Source: Salinibius halmophilus
GTDB taxonomy: Bacteria > Pseudomonadota > Gammaproteobacteria > Pseudomonadales > Natronospirillaceae
Length of the DNA stretch: 64,000 bases
Reading direction: 5' to 3'
Assembly (NCBI RefSeq): GCF_003577475.1
Contig: NZ_QPEP01000009.1
Span: forward strand, 62,001-126,000
In this document: positions 17,413-27,095 of the stretch, in pieces
How positions within the stretch are numbered: the first letter of the stretch is position 1
How the letters are laid out: the number at the start of each line of letters is the position of its first letter
Notes under the pieces: generated by a model
Databases searched by the model: none
Seen by the model: the letters and a program-made list of their open reading frames with translations, nothing else
What the model was told of the DNA's origin: nothing
Made by a program: the position numbers and the translations under genes

Positions 17413-18396
17413 TTAAGGCTGTTGCTCTTGGCTCAATGAGTAAACATAAGCTGTCAGCAAGTGGATTTTCTCGTCGCCGAGAATTTCCTGCCAAGCTGGC
17501 ATAACGCCGGCACGGCCGTGGCGCAGTGTGAAGCGAATGTTTTCAATTAACGTTGCGTCTGCTTCGCGGTACAGCCAGATGTCATCGGTTAGGTTTGGAA
17601 TACCAAAACCACCTTTACCTTCTTTACCATGACAAGCAGCACACACACCATTTTGGTAAATGCTTTCACCTAAACCTGCAAGCTCGGCGTCGTGCTCGGC
17701 ACCAGAAAGGCTTGCCACATAGTGAGCCAGTTGGTTGATAGCAATTTCACCATACTGTTCTTGGTAAGCCGCCATTTGTGGATAGCCGCCAATTTCGGCT
17801 GGCGCTTCTTGCGCACGGATGCCATAGATCAGGGTAAGCTTGATCGATTCCGGCAGAGTGCGCGTCACGTTGCCATTTGCATCAACGACCTCGCCATAAA
17901 GCCAATCGTTATCCGTTAGGTTCGGGTAGCCATAAAGGCCATCCGAAGCACCTTGCGCGTTTTTCCCATGGCAAATTGCACAGTTGTTTTCGAAGATTTG
18001 GCCACCCATAGCGAGTGCTTGTGGTTCGTTTAATAACGCTTCTACTGGCATTTCAGCGTAGCGCTCAAAAATTTCACCATAAATTTCAGCATGGGCTGCT
18101 TGCTCTTCTTCTAGTTGGTTAATAGAAGTCCAGCCCCAAATGCCTTTCCAGCCACCCAGTGGGTATTGCAGGATATAAACAAAACCAAAAATAATGGTGC
18201 CAAAGAATAGCCACAGCCACCATTTAGGTAGCGGGTTATTGTACTCCTCGATACCGTCAAACTCGTGACCCATTAGCTCCGAGTCTTCTTTGCCGGTATT
18301 CATGTTGCGAGTGGCTTGTACCAATACAACCAAGCCAATCATCAAGCCAACTGTGATCACAATGATCCAGAGGCTCCAAAAACTAAATAATTCCAT
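17413..18396 (-). CDS. ccoP: cbb3-type cytochrome c oxidase subunit III, diheme CcoP
   Basis: Membrane-anchored diheme cytochrome c of 327 residues. It starts with one or two helices (FSFWSLWIIVITVGLMIGLV and WWLWLFFGTIIFGFVYILQY), followed by heme sites CAICH (about 140) and CAACH (about 233). It passes electrons from soluble cytochrome c to CcoO. It is the last gene of the structural operon, and its start overlaps the ccoQ stop (TAATG). Confidence 0.96.
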   Translation of the reverse strand: MELFSFWSLWIIVITVGLMIGLVVLVQATRNMNTGKEDSELMGHEFDGIEEYNNPLPKWWLWLFFGTIIFGFVYILQYPLGGWKGIWGWTSINQLEEEQAAHAEIYGEIFERYAEMPVEALLNEPQALAMGGQIFENNCAICHGKNAQGASDGLYGYPNLTDNDWLYGEVVDANGNVTRTLPESIKLTLIYGIRAQEAPAEIGGYPQMAAYQEQYGEIAINQLAHYVASLSGAEHDAELAGLGESIYQNGVCAACHGKEGKGGFGIPNLTDDIWLYREADATLIENIRFTLRHGRAGVMPAWQEILGDEKIHLLTAYVYSLSQEQQP

Positions 18397-18578
18397 CAGT
18401 CGTTACTCCGCTTTTCACGATTGGCCGGCTTTTTGTCTTCATCCTCATCCTCGAAGATGACGTTCGCCGCTTCGTCGAAGCGTGCTTTGTTCTTCTTACT
18501 GTAAGCCCAGAAGACAATCGTTAAAAATGCAATCAAGCAGGTGATTACGGCAACGCCGCGCCAATCGTTAATATCCAT
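18396..18578 (-). CDS. ccoQ: cbb3 oxidase small subunit CcoQ (FixQ)
   Basis: Single-helix protein of 60 residues: [20 protein letters not shown] then FWAYSKKNKARFDEAANVIF, the recognisable FixQ/CcoQ pattern, and an acidic-to-basic tail. It stabilises the CcoNOP complex. It has one-base overlaps with both ccoO and ccoP. Confidence 0.94.
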   Translation of the reverse strand: MDINDWRGVAVITCLIAFLTIVFWAYSKKNKARFDEAANVIFEDEDEDKKPANREKRSND

Positions 18579-19186
18579 TATTGACGCTCCAAGCCTGAAC
18601 CTAGTCGCTGCAAGTAGGCTACCAATGCGTCGATTTCACGCACACCGTCTACTTCAGCGGCGGCACCAGCAAGTTCTGCTTCGGTGTAAGACACGTTAGT
18701 CCAACGGTCTAGTGCTGCCATTTTCTTAGCGACCACTTCGCCATCGATTGTCTGCTCAAACAACCATGGGAAGGCAGGCATGTTTGATTCCGGCACAACT
18801 GAGCGCGGATCGTACAAGTGTTGTTTATGCCATTCGTCACTGTAACGGCCGCCTACACGATGCAAGTCTGGACCTGTACGCTTCGAGCCCCATAAATGTG
18901 GGTAGTCGTAGTAGTACTCACCAGCAACAGAGTAGTGGCCATAACGTTCTACTTCAGCACGCAAAGGACGAATCATCTGAGTGTGGCAAACGTTACAACC
19001 TTCACGGATGTAAATATCGCGACCGGCTAATTCGGTCGCACTGTATGGTTCTAGGCTTGCTGTTGGTTCAGTGGTGTCTTTGATGAAAAACAGCGGTACG
19101 ATCTCAACCAAACCACCAAAGCTTACGGCGATGACGATAAGAATCGTCATCAAGCCAAGGTTCTTTTCTACCTTTTCGTGTTGCAT
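18578..19186 (-). CDS. ccoO: cbb3-type cytochrome c oxidase subunit II, monoheme CcoO
   Basis: Membrane-anchored c-type cytochrome of 202 residues. One N-terminal helix ([20 protein letters not shown]) leads to the heme-binding CNVCH (about 64-68) and the signature [20 protein letters not shown]. It accepts electrons from CcoP and gives them to CcoN. It lies 13 bases after ccoN in the ccoNOQP operon. Confidence 0.96.
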   Translation of the reverse strand: MQHEKVEKNLGLMTILIVIAVSFGGLVEIVPLFFIKDTTEPTASLEPYSATELAGRDIYIREGCNVCHTQMIRPLRAEVERYGHYSVAGEYYYDYPHLWGSKRTGPDLHRVGGRYSDEWHKQHLYDPRSVVPESNMPAFPWLFEQTIDGEVVAKKMAALDRWTNVSYTEAELAGAAAEVDGVREIDALVAYLQRLGSGLERQ

Positions 19187-19199
19187 TGATCGCTCCTTA

Positions 19200-20687
19200 T
19201 TATGCTGCTGCGTTCGCTGACGCTTCAGAAGTCACAGGTTCTTTCACTGTGCGCCAGAAGTTGTATGCCATTAGGCCCATGCCAACTAAGAAGATGGCGC
19301 CACCTAAGGTGCGAAGCGCATAGCCGAAGAAGCTACGATCCACTGCTTGAACAAAGCTGTATGCGAGGGTGCCGTCAGCTGATACTGCGCGCCACATTAA
19401 ACCTTGCATAATGCCATTCACCCACATTGCAACAATGTAGAAAACTGTGCCAACTGTTGCCAACCAGAAGTGAACGTTAATCAACTTGGTCGACCACATA
19501 GCTTCACGACCCCATAAACGAGGGATCATGTGATAAAGCGAACCAATGGTAATCATTGCAACCCAGCCCAGCGCACCTGAGTGTACGTGACCGATTGTCC
19601 AGTCTGTATTATGCGACAAGGCATTCACTGTCTTGATCGACATCATTGGGCCTTCGAACGTCGACATGCCGTAGAACGACAACGACACAACGAGGAAGCG
19701 CAAGATAGGGTCGGTACGCAGCTTATGCCAAGCGCCAGATAGCGTCATCATACCGTTGATCATGCCACCCCAGCTTGGTGCAAGCAGGATCAGAGACATC
19801 ACCATGCCAGCATTCTGTGCCCAGTCCGGTAGGGTAGAGTAATGCAAGTGGTGGCCACCGGCCCACATGTATACTGAGATCAATGCCCAGAAGTGAACAA
19901 TTGATAAGCGGTAAGAGTAAATTGGTCGTTCAGCTTGCTTAGGTACGAAGTAGTACATCATGCCCAAGAAACCAGCTGTTAATAAGAAGCCTACAGCATT
20001 GTGGCCGTACCACCATTGCACCATGGCATCTACCGTACCTGCGTAAGCAGAATAAGACTTGCCAATGGTTACTGGGATTTCGGCGTTGTTCACTAGGTGC
20101 AAAATCGCGATGACGATCATGAACGCTAGGTAGAACCAGTTACCAACGTAGATGTGCTTGGTTTTGCGGCGTCGAATGGTGCCAACAAATACTGCAATAT
20201 ACGCCACCCAGACAAAGGTGATTAAGATATCAATTGGCCATTCAAGCTCGGCATATTCTTTTGAGCTAGTCCAGCCCATTGGCAGAGTGATAACCGCCGA
20301 TAGAATAACTAGTTGCCAACCCCAAAAAACAAATGGCACTAGCGGCGCAAAAGCCAAACGAACCTGACTCGTGCGCTGCACTACATAAAATGAAGTGGCC
20401 ATTAATGCTGATCCACCAAAGGCGAAGATCACTGCGTTCGTATGCAGTGGTCGCAAACGACCAAAGTGGAAGAATTGACGGAAATCGACGCCGATGCTGT
20501 CGCCGATAAATGCGTTCATGGCATTGCCCAATACCATGTTTAATTCAGGCCAGGTCAGGTAAGCGGCGATGAGTACGCCGACTGCCATGCCGACAATGCC
20601 CCATATTACCGTCGCGATTGTAAACTTCCGAACGACATCATAGTCGTAAGTCGGATGTTCCAATGCCGAAGCGTTGCTGTGACTCAT
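19200..20687 (-). CDS. ccoN: cbb3-type cytochrome c oxidase catalytic subunit I, CcoN
   Basis: Twelve-helix heme-copper oxidase subunit of 495 residues, the high-affinity proton-pumping terminal oxidase for microaerobic respiration. Visible ligand regions include [18 protein letters not shown] (low-spin heme), [18 protein letters not shown] with the CuB/active-site His and Tyr, [15 protein letters not shown], and [12 protein letters not shown]. First gene of the ccoNOQP operon. The 217 bases upstream hold no clear TTGAT-N4-ATCAA site, so FNR control is expected from family but not shown. Confidence 0.96.
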   Translation of the reverse strand: MSHSNASALEHPTYDYDVVRKFTIATVIWGIVGMAVGVLIAAYLTWPELNMVLGNAMNAFIGDSIGVDFRQFFHFGRLRPLHTNAVIFAFGGSALMATSFYVVQRTSQVRLAFAPLVPFVFWGWQLVILSAVITLPMGWTSSKEYAELEWPIDILITFVWVAYIAVFVGTIRRRKTKHIYVGNWFYLAFMIVIAILHLVNNAEIPVTIGKSYSAYAGTVDAMVQWWYGHNAVGFLLTAGFLGMMYYFVPKQAERPIYSYRLSIVHFWALISVYMWAGGHHLHYSTLPDWAQNAGMVMSLILLAPSWGGMINGMMTLSGAWHKLRTDPILRFLVVSLSFYGMSTFEGPMMSIKTVNALSHNTDWTIGHVHSGALGWVAMITIGSLYHMIPRLWGREAMWSTKLINVHFWLATVGTVFYIVAMWVNGIMQGLMWRAVSADGTLAYSFVQAVDRSFFGYALRTLGGAIFLVGMGLMAYNFWRTVKEPVTSEASANAAA

Positions 20688-20904
20688 GTTGGTTTCCGGA
20701 TTGTTGTAAAGGTTATTAGAATGGTCACGCTAAATTATGCTTGCTGAATGCTCTGCATGCAAATTACATTGCCATTTTTTCTAGTATTTCTGCTGGAAAA
20801 CCCCAACATGTGTCAATTTGGTAGGATTAAATGATTGCTGCGAAGCAATTGGTTTGCTTGCTGGTGTGATTGGTTTTTGTTACCGCGATTCTAGTAATTA
20901 AGTG

Positions 20905-21483
20905 CTAGTACTGCCAAAATCGATCCCATCTATCCATAACACGCTCTGGATACCAGGTTTTGCCAAGCGAACCGTTGTAGCGAGCCAGTGCGCGCGTTAA
21001 GTCACCGTCTTCAATTTCTAAATAGTGCTTTAGAATAGTGGTGCCGTACCTAAGATTGGTGGCGACATCAAATAGGTTGTCATCTGGACGCCCCAATTCC
21101 TCGAGCCAGAATGGCATAATTTGCATTAAGCCTAGCGCACCGGCCCGTGATACCGCGTATTGATCAAACAAGCTCTCAACATGGATAACTGATAAAATAA
21201 GTTCAGCTGGCAGCTCAACGCGTGCCGCTTCGGCATGAACTAAACGCAGAAATTCAAGTCGCTCCTCATGATCGCGCATGTATTTGTAACGTTGCAGGCG
21301 GCCAGACATGTCGGCATACCACACCATGGCATCATATTTGTCTGGAAAGCTGCTTGAGTCTTGCACGGCGTTGCTAAGCGCTTCGATCAGTGCTTGATTG
21401 CTGCGCGCACTGTCAGGTTGACTGGCGTGAACCAAGCCTGTAAACAGCAATAAAACGAAGAAAAACACAGTTCGTGACATCAT
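20905..21483 (-). CDS. Small lytic murein transglycosylase (SLT domain)
   Basis: Periplasmic peptidoglycan-cleaving enzyme. A signal peptide (SRTVFFFVLLLFTGLVHASQ) precedes an alpha-helical part and an SLT domain with the catalytic Glu in VIHVESLFDQYAVSRAGALG, then LMQIMPFW, NLFDVATNLRYGT and ARYNGS. I choose ATG 21483 (192 residues); 21480 is equally possible, and the longer frame to 21561 lacks the signal-peptide start and runs into the aspS promoter. No partner operon; divergent from aspS. Confidence 0.88.
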   Translation of the reverse strand: MMSRTVFFFVLLLFTGLVHASQPDSARSNQALIEALSNAVQDSSSFPDKYDAMVWYADMSGRLQRYKYMRDHEERLEFLRLVHAEAARVELPAELILSVIHVESLFDQYAVSRAGALGLMQIMPFWLEELGRPDDNLFDVATNLRYGTTILKHYLEIEDGDLTRALARYNGSLGKTWYPERVMDRWDRFWQY

Positions 21484-21510
21484 GGGGCTTATCTCAAACG
21501 AATTTGCGCG

Positions 21511-21516
21511 TATAAT
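21511..21516 (+). promoter_or_regulatory. Probable -10 element of aspS
   Basis: Perfect TATAAT preceded by GCGCG and followed by a GC-rich TTGCGCC discriminator, about 57 bases before the aspS ATG. A weak TTATCT lies 16 bases upstream as a possible -35. The GC-rich discriminator would fit growth-rate/stringent control (inference). Confidence 0.5.
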
Positions 21517-21572
21517 TTGCGCCTTATTAAATTGGGTCAACCCAAAATCACTATAAAACAAACGGATTAACT

Positions 21573-23348
21573 ATGCGTACACACTATTGCGGAGAATTGA
21601 CTAGCGCTCAAGTCGAAGAGACCGTTACTTTTTGCGGTTGGGTACATCGTCGTCGTGACCACGGCGGGGTGATTTTCTTAGACGTTCGAGATCGTGAAGG
21701 CTTGGTACAGGTTGTTTTCGATCCAGACGTGGAAGATGTATTCAATACTGCTGATCGTGTACGCAGTGAATATGTGGTGCGCATTACTGGTCGTGTTCGC
21801 CCGCGCCCTGAGGGCACGGTTAATCCAAATATGCGCACTGGCGAAATTGAGGTGCTAGGCAAAGAGATTGAAGTGCTAAGCGCTTCGCAAACGCCTGCGT
21901 TCCCGCTAGACAACTACTCGCCAGTTGGTGAAGACGTACGTTTGAAGTATCGCTACTTAGATTTGCGTCGTACCGAAATGCAAGAGAAGTTGATCTTGCG
22001 TTCGAAAATTACTTCATCGGTACGCAAGCACCTAGAAGCACAGGGTTTCCTAGATATTGAAACGCCGATTCTAACGCGCGCTACCCCAGAGGGTGCACGT
22101 GACTACCTAGTGCCGTCACGTACGCACGCAGGTGAGTTTTTTGCGCTGCCACAGTCACCGCAGCTCTTTAAACAGCTGTTGATGGTGTCTGGTTTCGATC
22201 GTTATTATCAAATTGCTAAGTGCTTCCGCGACGAGGACTTGCGTGCCGACCGTCAGCCTGAGTTTACTCAGATTGATATGGAAGCGTCTTTTGTTAACGA
22301 AGAAGACATCATGGGCATGACTGAAACCATGATCCGCGGCATTTTCAAAGACACGCTAGGCGTAGAATTTGGTGAGTTCCAGCACATGCCATTTTCGGAA
22401 GCGATGGAAAAGTACGGCTCGGACAAACCAGACCTACGTATCCCGCTAGAGCTTGTGTCGGTTGATGACCTAATGGGTGAAGTAGAATTTAAAGTATTCT
22501 CAGGCCCGGCTAAAGATGACGACGGCCGTGTTGCTACTTTGCTGCTACCAAAAGGTTCTGAACTGACTCGTAAGCAAATTGATGACTACACCAAGTTTGT
22601 TGGCATCTATGGCGCCAAAGGCCTAGCTTATATCAAGGTGAACGACAAGTCTGACCTAGAAAACGGTTTGCAGTCGCCAATCGTTAAGTTCTTGCCAGTG
22701 GAAGTTCGCCAAGCCCTGCTAGAGCGCCTTGATGCGAACGATGGTGACTTGATCTTCTTCGGTGCCGACAAGGCTAACATCGTCAACGATGCACTCGGTG
22801 CACTTCGTTGTAAGCTAGGTGCTGACCTAGACCTATACACGCAAGAGTGGGCGCCACTGTGGGTTGTTGACTTCCCAATGTTTGAGAAAACAAAAGAAGG
22901 TCACCTAACTGCATTGCACCACCCATTCACTGCGCCAAGCTGTTCACCAGAAGCGCTCAAAGCAGCACCTGAAAAAGCGCTGTCGCGTGCCTACGATATG
23001 GTGCTCAACGGTGTTGAGCTAGGTGGTGGTTCAATTCGTATCCACGACCCAGCAATGCAGCAGACGGTATTTGAAGTGTTGAACATCGATGAAGCTGAGC
23101 AGCAAGAGAAGTTTGGCTTCTTGCTTGATGCATTGAAGTTTGGTGCGCCACCGCACGGTGGTTTGGCATTCGGTCTAGATCGCCTAGTAATGCTTATTAC
23201 TGGTGCAGAGTCGATTCGTGAAGTGATTGCGTTCCCGAAAACGCAAACGGCTGCCTGTGTCATGACAGATGCCCCAGGCGAGGTTGCGCCAGAGCAATTA
23301 CGTGACCTACACATTCGTGTTAGAAAGCCTGTTACTGAAGAAAAGTAA
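21573..23348 (+). CDS. aspS: Aspartyl-tRNA synthetase
   Basis: Class IIb aminoacyl-tRNA synthetase of 591 residues, bacterial-type length. It has the N-terminal OB-fold anticodon-binding domain ([20 protein letters not shown]), motif 1 and 2 regions ([39 protein letters not shown]), the bacterial GAD insertion (about 280-420), and motif 3 [19 protein letters not shown]. Upstream sequence has a strong -10. It is followed by its own terminator, then yebC. Confidence 0.97.
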   Translation: MRTHYCGELTSAQVEETVTFCGWVHRRRDHGGVIFLDVRDREGLVQVVFDPDVEDVFNTADRVRSEYVVRITGRVRPRPEGTVNPNMRTGEIEVLGKEIEVLSASQTPAFPLDNYSPVGEDVRLKYRYLDLRRTEMQEKLILRSKITSSVRKHLEAQGFLDIETPILTRATPEGARDYLVPSRTHAGEFFALPQSPQLFKQLLMVSGFDRYYQIAKCFRDEDLRADRQPEFTQIDMEASFVNEEDIMGMTETMIRGIFKDTLGVEFGEFQHMPFSEAMEKYGSDKPDLRIPLELVSVDDLMGEVEFKVFSGPAKDDDGRVATLLLPKGSELTRKQIDDYTKFVGIYGAKGLAYIKVNDKSDLENGLQSPIVKFLPVEVRQALLERLDANDGDLIFFGADKANIVNDALGALRCKLGADLDLYTQEWAPLWVVDFPMFEKTKEGHLTALHHPFTAPSCSPEALKAAPEKALSRAYDMVLNGVELGGGSIRIHDPAMQQTVFEVLNIDEAEQQEKFGFLLDALKFGAPPHGGLAFGLDRLVMLITGAESIREVIAFPKTQTAACVMTDAPGEVAPEQLRDLHIRVRKPVTEEK

Positions 23349-23364
23349 TCGAGCGTTTTAGTTC

Positions 23365-23393
23365 AAAAAGCCTCTATTTATAGGGGCTTTTTT
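23365..23393 (+). terminator. Rho-independent terminator after aspS
   Basis: GCCTCTA-TTTA-TAGGGGC (7-bp stem with one G-T pair) flanked by AAAAA and followed by six T. It lies between the aspS stop and the yebC start, so yebC needs readthrough or its own promoter. Confidence 0.85.
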
Positions 23394-23415
23394 GGATCTG
23401 ATTAGGAGAATAAAA

Positions 23416-24126
23416 ATGGCTGGCCATAGTAAGTGGGCAAACATTAAGCACAAAAAAGCAGCGCAGGATGCCAAGCGCGGCAAAATTTTTACTAAATTGA
23501 TTCGTGAGCTAGTAGTTGCTGCGCGCAATGGCGGCCCAAACCCTGACGACAATCCAGCTCTGCGTGCTGCCATCGATAAAGCGTTATCGAACAACATGAA
23601 AAAAGACACGGTTGATAAGGCCGTGGCCCGTGGCGCTGGTAATAATGATGGCGAAGATTATCAGCCGATGACCTACGAAGGCTATGGTCAAGGTGGTGTG
23701 GCGGTTTACGTTAAATGTCTATCGGACAATAAAAACCGTACTGTGTCAGATGTGCGTCACGCTTTTACCAAGTGTGGTGGTAACCTAGGTACTGACGGCT
23801 CAGTTGCCTATTTGTTCTCTGATGTTGGCCAGCTATTTATTGAATCTGGCGACGAAGATGAAATCATGGAAGCAGCACTGGAGGCGGGTGCCGAAGACGT
23901 TATTACTAACGATGATGGTAGCTTTGAAATTCGTTGCGAGCCAAGCGAGTTTGCAACAGTTCGCGATGCACTAAGCCAATACTCGCCAGAAGGTGAAGTG
24001 ACCATGGTGCCAAGCACTGAAGCACCAGTAGAGGGTGAAGTGGCAGAGAAGGTTCAAAAGCTAATTGATATGCTTGAAGACCTAGATGACGTGCAAAATG
24101 TTTATACCAATGCTGACTTTCAATAA
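23416..24126 (+). CDS. yebC: YebC/PmpR-family protein (translation factor / DNA-binding regulator)
   Basis: Conserved cytoplasmic protein of 236 residues with the invariant N-terminus [20 protein letters not shown] and the [17 protein letters not shown] and [13 protein letters not shown] blocks. YebC-family proteins were described as transcription regulators and more recently as factors easing ribosome stalling at proline stretches. The start at 23416 is fixed by the conserved N-terminus after an AGGAG site. It is typically followed by ruvC, which is absent here. Confidence 0.96.
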   Translation: MAGHSKWANIKHKKAAQDAKRGKIFTKLIRELVVAARNGGPNPDDNPALRAAIDKALSNNMKKDTVDKAVARGAGNNDGEDYQPMTYEGYGQGGVAVYVKCLSDNKNRTVSDVRHAFTKCGGNLGTDGSVAYLFSDVGQLFIESGDEDEIMEAALEAGAEDVITNDDGSFEIRCEPSEFATVRDALSQYSPEGEVTMVPSTEAPVEGEVAEKVQKLIDMLEDLDDVQNVYTNADFQ

Positions 24127-24140
24127 GTATTAGCGCTTGT

Positions 24141-24176
24141 AAAAAAGGCATTCCGTGCAGCGGAGTGCCTTTTTTT
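24141..24176 (+). terminator. Rho-independent terminator after yebC
   Basis: GGCATTCCG-TGCAG-CGGAGTGCC: 9-bp stem with one G-T pair, preceded by six A and followed by seven T. It closes the yebC transcript just before the GNAT gene. Confidence 0.9.
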
Positions 24177-24194
24177 ATGGCATGAGATAACGCT

Positions 24195-24620
24195 ATGGAT
24201 CATTCGCACATTACTATAGAACAAGTCGCTCACCCTGTTGTTATGTACCTTAGGCAGAAGGTGTTTTGCCCAGATGAATCACCAGCTGCTTGCATGCAAA
24301 CAGGTGACGAGCATGCATTGCACTTTGCTGCATTTCTGCATGACCAGCTTGTCGCTGTTGTTTCAGTATTTATCGATGGTAGCTCAGCACAGTTAAGCCA
24401 GTTGGCAACCGATCCCGAGTTTCGGGGCCAGCGGATAGGATCTCAGCTTATTCAATACGTGCAGAATGAGCTAGCTAGGCATGGCATTACCCATCTTGTC
24501 TGTAAGATTTCTAAAGCGCTAGGCCCGCTCTTCTTTAGGCTGGGTTTTACCTTGCAAAACAAGGGGCAAAATAGTGAAGAAGAGGGGTATTTGTCTGTGG
24601 AGTACTGGCTTGCGCAATAA
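24195..24620 (+). CDS. GNAT-family N-acetyltransferase
   Basis: Small acetyltransferase of 141 residues. The acetyl-CoA binding loop is seen in LATDPEFRGQRIGSQLIQYV (about 73-92), preceded by the beta-strand HDQLVAVVSVFIDG and followed by the C-terminal LGFTLQN motif. The substrate is not identifiable. It stands alone between the yebC terminator and the structured leader of the next gene, at the position usually held by ruvC. Confidence 0.82.
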   Translation: MDHSHITIEQVAHPVVMYLRQKVFCPDESPAACMQTGDEHALHFAAFLHDQLVAVVSVFIDGSSAQLSQLATDPEFRGQRIGSQLIQYVQNELARHGITHLVCKISKALGPLFFRLGFTLQNKGQNSEEEGYLSVEYWLAQ

Positions 24621-24653
24621 TCCATCTTCCATTGGCCGGCGGTTGCAATTTAG

Positions 24654-24683
24654 TTCAACTAGCATGGCAACTTTGTGTAAAAT
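24654..24683 (+). promoter_or_regulatory. Possible promoter of the TRIC-ruvAB operon
   Basis: TGTGTAAAAT gives an extended -10-like TAAAAT at 24678-24683, with a poor -35 (TTCAAC, 24654-24659) at 18 bases. It would start transcription near 24690, just ahead of the structured leader. Confidence 0.35.
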
Positions 24684-24700
24684 GCGCCGCTTAATTGGCT

Positions 24701-24799
24701 CGCCCACTTAATGGGTGACAACAGATCTAGGAGGCGGTGAGCGCAAATCGTATTGCCCACCGACTCCACAAACCAGCACGGGTTAAGCTCCCGTGGAGG
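24701..24799 (+). promoter_or_regulatory. Structured 5' leader, riboswitch-like, before the TRIC channel gene
   Basis: Three stems can form: CGCCCA/TGGGTG (24701-24717); a long arm GGAG, CGGTG, GCAA pairing with TTGC, CACCG, CTCC (24730-24767); and CACGGG/CCCGTG (24777-24795). A competing pairing joins CTCCAC (24764-24769) to GTGGAG (24793-24798), which covers the Shine-Dalgarno GGAGG just before the ATG at 24804. Because CTCC can pair either with the distal GGAG or with the ribosome-binding site, the leader has the logic of a translational switch. I do not recognise a known riboswitch class; glycine, c-di-GMP and ZTP consensus cores are not present. Confidence 0.5.
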
Positions 24800-24803
24800 C
24801 TAG

Positions 24804-25457
24804 ATGAACGAAATATTGGAAGTGTCGACCGTAGTTTTTTGGTTGGACTTATTTGGTGTGGCAGTGTTTGCCGCGGCGGGTGCATTAGAAGCGGGCCGTG
24901 CTCGATTCGACTTCTTTGGCGTGCAGTTCATTGCTGTGGTCACAGCACTTGGCGGCGGTACTTTGCGCAACCTGGTGCTGGGGCTGCCTGCCTCCTGGGT
25001 GGACCAAACCATTTATATGTACGTGGCACTCTTTGCTGGGGCGGCAACGTTCATAGCCGACAAGTACATTGAAATCCACATAAAAACCTTGCTCTATGCT
25101 GATGCGCTAGGGCTAGCGGTGTTTGTTGTCACCGGCATGCAGGTTGCCTTTGCCTATGGAGCCGACCCGCTTATTGCCATTATCATGGGTATGAGCTCTG
25201 GTATTGTTGGTGGAATTTTGCGCGACGTATTCTGTAATGAAGTGCCGCTTATTTTTCAGCGCGATATTTACGCCACGCCAGCCCTAGCCGGTGGTGTGGT
25301 ATTTTGGCTGGGTACTAGCTACCTAACGGACACCATGGCAATTATTGCAGCCATTGTTACCTGCTTTGGTATTCGCAGCGCTGGCATTTATTGGCACTTG
25401 TCGCTGCCGCGCTTTTTGCATACTGTGCATTATCGAGAAGAAAACCGAGGGGAATAA
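24804..25457 (+). CDS. TRIC-family (YadS/UPF0126) inner-membrane channel or transporter
   Basis: Seven-helix membrane protein of 217 residues, made of two homologous three-helix halves plus one. Family marks are VFAAAGALEAGRARFDFFGV, VTALGGGTLRNLVLG and, in the second half, GMSSGIVGGILRDVFCNEVP, whose paired glycine-rich GGG.LR motifs define TRIC. Bacterial members are potassium/cation channels; E. coli YadS has also been proposed to carry glycine. The strong GGAGG just before the ATG lies in the switch-like leader. ruvA starts two bases after its stop, so ruvAB may be expressed from the same mRNA. Confidence 0.88.
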   Translation: MNEILEVSTVVFWLDLFGVAVFAAAGALEAGRARFDFFGVQFIAVVTALGGGTLRNLVLGLPASWVDQTIYMYVALFAGAATFIADKYIEIHIKTLLYADALGLAVFVVTGMQVAFAYGADPLIAIIMGMSSGIVGGILRDVFCNEVPLIFQRDIYATPALAGGVVFWLGTSYLTDTMAIIAAIVTCFGIRSAGIYWHLSLPRFLHTVHYREENRGE

Positions 25458-25459
25458 CT

Positions 25460-26059
25460 GTGATTGGTCAGCTAACGGGCGTACTGCGCGCAAACCGCAT
25501 GCCGGAATTACTCATTGATGTACAAGGTGTGGGGTACGAAGTTTTAGCGCCAATGTCGACGATCGCTAAACTTCCAAGCCTAGGTGAGCAGGTGTCGCTG
25601 GCTGTGCACACACAAGTGCGAGAAGATGCAATTACGCTATTTGGTTTTAGTAATAACCGCGAGCGCCAGTTGTTTCGCGTGCTAGTAAAGGTAAACGGTG
25701 TTGGACCAAAAATGGCGTTGGCGATTATGTCAGGCCTTGAGCCCGATCGGCTAGCGGCAGCCGTGACCGATAAACAAGTTACCATGCTTACCAAGATTCC
25801 TGGCGTGGGCAAAAAAACCGCCGAGCGCTTGATTGTTGAGCTAGCAGACCGCTTGGGTGAATGGGCAAGCCCAGATGCAGCACTCGAACTGGCCAGTGCG
25901 CCGCGCGCGCAAACCGCTGAACATAGCGCCGATGCGGTACAAGCTTTGCAAGCATTGGGATATAGCGCCGCGCAAGCAGAAAAAGCAGTTAATAAAGTGG
26001 CGACACCGGATGCCACCGCTGATCAATTGATTCGCGACGCGCTGCGGTCACTGGTGTAA
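25460..26059 (+). CDS. ruvA: Holliday junction branch-migration protein RuvA
   Basis: DNA-junction-binding protein of 199 residues: OB-fold N-terminus (IGQLTGVL), two helix-hairpin-helix motifs (LVKVNGVGPKMALAIMSG and LTKIPGVGKKTAERLIVEL) and the C-terminal RuvB-binding domain (ALQALGYSAAQAEKAV). The start is GTG at 25460, which follows GAGGGG and matches the family N-terminus; the longer frame is inside the TRIC gene. It loads RuvB on four-way junctions. Confidence 0.96.
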   Translation: MIGQLTGVLRANRMPELLIDVQGVGYEVLAPMSTIAKLPSLGEQVSLAVHTQVREDAITLFGFSNNRERQLFRVLVKVNGVGPKMALAIMSGLEPDRLAAAVTDKQVTMLTKIPGVGKKTAERLIVELADRLGEWASPDAALELASAPRAQTAEHSADAVQALQALGYSAAQAEKAVNKVATPDATADQLIRDALRSLV

Positions 26060-26068
26060 GGGGCAGCT

Positions 26069-27076
26069 ATGATTGAGAGCAATCGATTTATTTCTGGTGA
26101 AACAAAAAGCCAGTCGGAAGCCAATTTCGATAAGGCGCTGCGCCCAACTCGGCTAGCTGACTATGAAGGCCAGCCTGTGGTGCGTGAACAGATGGAAATC
26201 TTTATTCAAGCGGCGCGCAACCGTGGCGATGCACTTGATCATACGCTCGTGTTTGGCCCACCCGGGCTTGGTAAAACCACTTTGGCGCATATTGTTGCCA
26301 ATGAAATGGGTGTGCCTCTGCGTACCAGCTCTGGCCCAGTTTTAGAAAAGGCCGGCGACTTAGCGGCCTTGTTAACCTCGCTTGAGGGCGGCGAAGTACT
26401 GTTTATCGACGAGATCCACCGCCTCAGTCCACATGTAGAGGAAGTGCTGTATCCGGCAATGGAAGACTGGCAGCTGGATATTGTGATCGGCGAGGGCGCT
26501 GAGTCACGTTCGATCAAGATTGATTTACCACCCTTTACCCTAGTAGGCGCCACCACTCGCGCTGGTTTGTTAACCGCCCCATTGCGCGACCGTTTTGGCA
26601 TTGTACAGCGTCTAGAATTCTACTCAGTAGATGATTTGGCAAAAATCGTAGCCCGCTCAGCCGCGCAATTAGGGGTGCAAATGGATGCCGATGGCGCCCT
26701 CGAGGTCGCTCGCCGAGCACGCGGCACGCCGCGTATTGCCAACCGTTTGCTACGCCGCGTTCGAGATTACGCCGAAGTTAAAAGCAATGGTGAAGTAACG
26801 GCGGAGATTGCCGATGCGGCGCTGACCATGATCGCAGTTGATCAATCTGGATTTGATGAGTTAGATCGTCGTTACTTAGAAAACTTGGTCCACAAGTTCC
26901 AAGGCGGCCCGGTGGGCGTTGATAATATGTCGGCAGCAATGAGTGAGGAGCGCGATACGCTGGAAGACGTTGTTGAGCCGTATCTAATTCAGCAAGGTTA
27001 TATCATGCGTACCACGCGCGGACGGGTAGCAACCCAACTAGCGTGGCGCTATTTTGGGCTGCCGGTGCCAGAGTGA
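26069..27076 (+). CDS. ruvB: Holliday junction branch-migration ATPase RuvB
   Basis: AAA+ motor of 335 residues. Walker A is GPPGLGKTT (about 62-70), Walker [10 protein letters not shown], sensor 1 GATTRAGLL, sensor 2 in [16 protein letters not shown], and a winged-helix end with [13 protein letters not shown]. It follows ruvA by nine bases. The usual third partner, RuvC, is not in the cluster; between yebC and ruvA are the GNAT and TRIC genes. Confidence 0.97.
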   Translation: MIESNRFISGETKSQSEANFDKALRPTRLADYEGQPVVREQMEIFIQAARNRGDALDHTLVFGPPGLGKTTLAHIVANEMGVPLRTSSGPVLEKAGDLAALLTSLEGGEVLFIDEIHRLSPHVEEVLYPAMEDWQLDIVIGEGAESRSIKIDLPPFTLVGATTRAGLLTAPLRDRFGIVQRLEFYSVDDLAKIVARSAAQLGVQMDADGALEVARRARGTPRIANRLLRRVRDYAEVKSNGEVTAEIADAALTMIAVDQSGFDELDRRYLENLVHKFQGGPVGVDNMSAAMSEERDTLEDVVEPYLIQQGYIMRTTRGRVATQLAWRYFGLPVPE

Positions 27077-27095
27077 TTCTAGATTGGTTATCCTC

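Noticed and set aside
20690-20900. Possible FNR box upstream of ccoN (TTGAC-ACAT-GTTGG on the minus strand at about 20804-20817)
   Set aside because: Only the first half-site resembles TTGAT; the second half matches ATCAA at a single base. Not enough to call an FNR site.
24701-24803. Glycine, c-di-GMP-I or ZTP riboswitch
   Set aside because: The conserved core sequences of these classes could not be found in the leader.
24737-25072. GTG-initiated reading frame (111 codons) starting in the TRIC leader behind AGGAGG
   Set aside because: The AGGAGG is only two bases from the GTG, the product lacks any recognisable pattern and most of it overlaps the clear TRIC coding frame. The GGAG is better explained as part of the leader stem.
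25468-26016. 182-residue minus-strand frame opposite ruvA
   Set aside because: Antisense shadow of ruvA with Ala/Ser bias and no recognisable domain.
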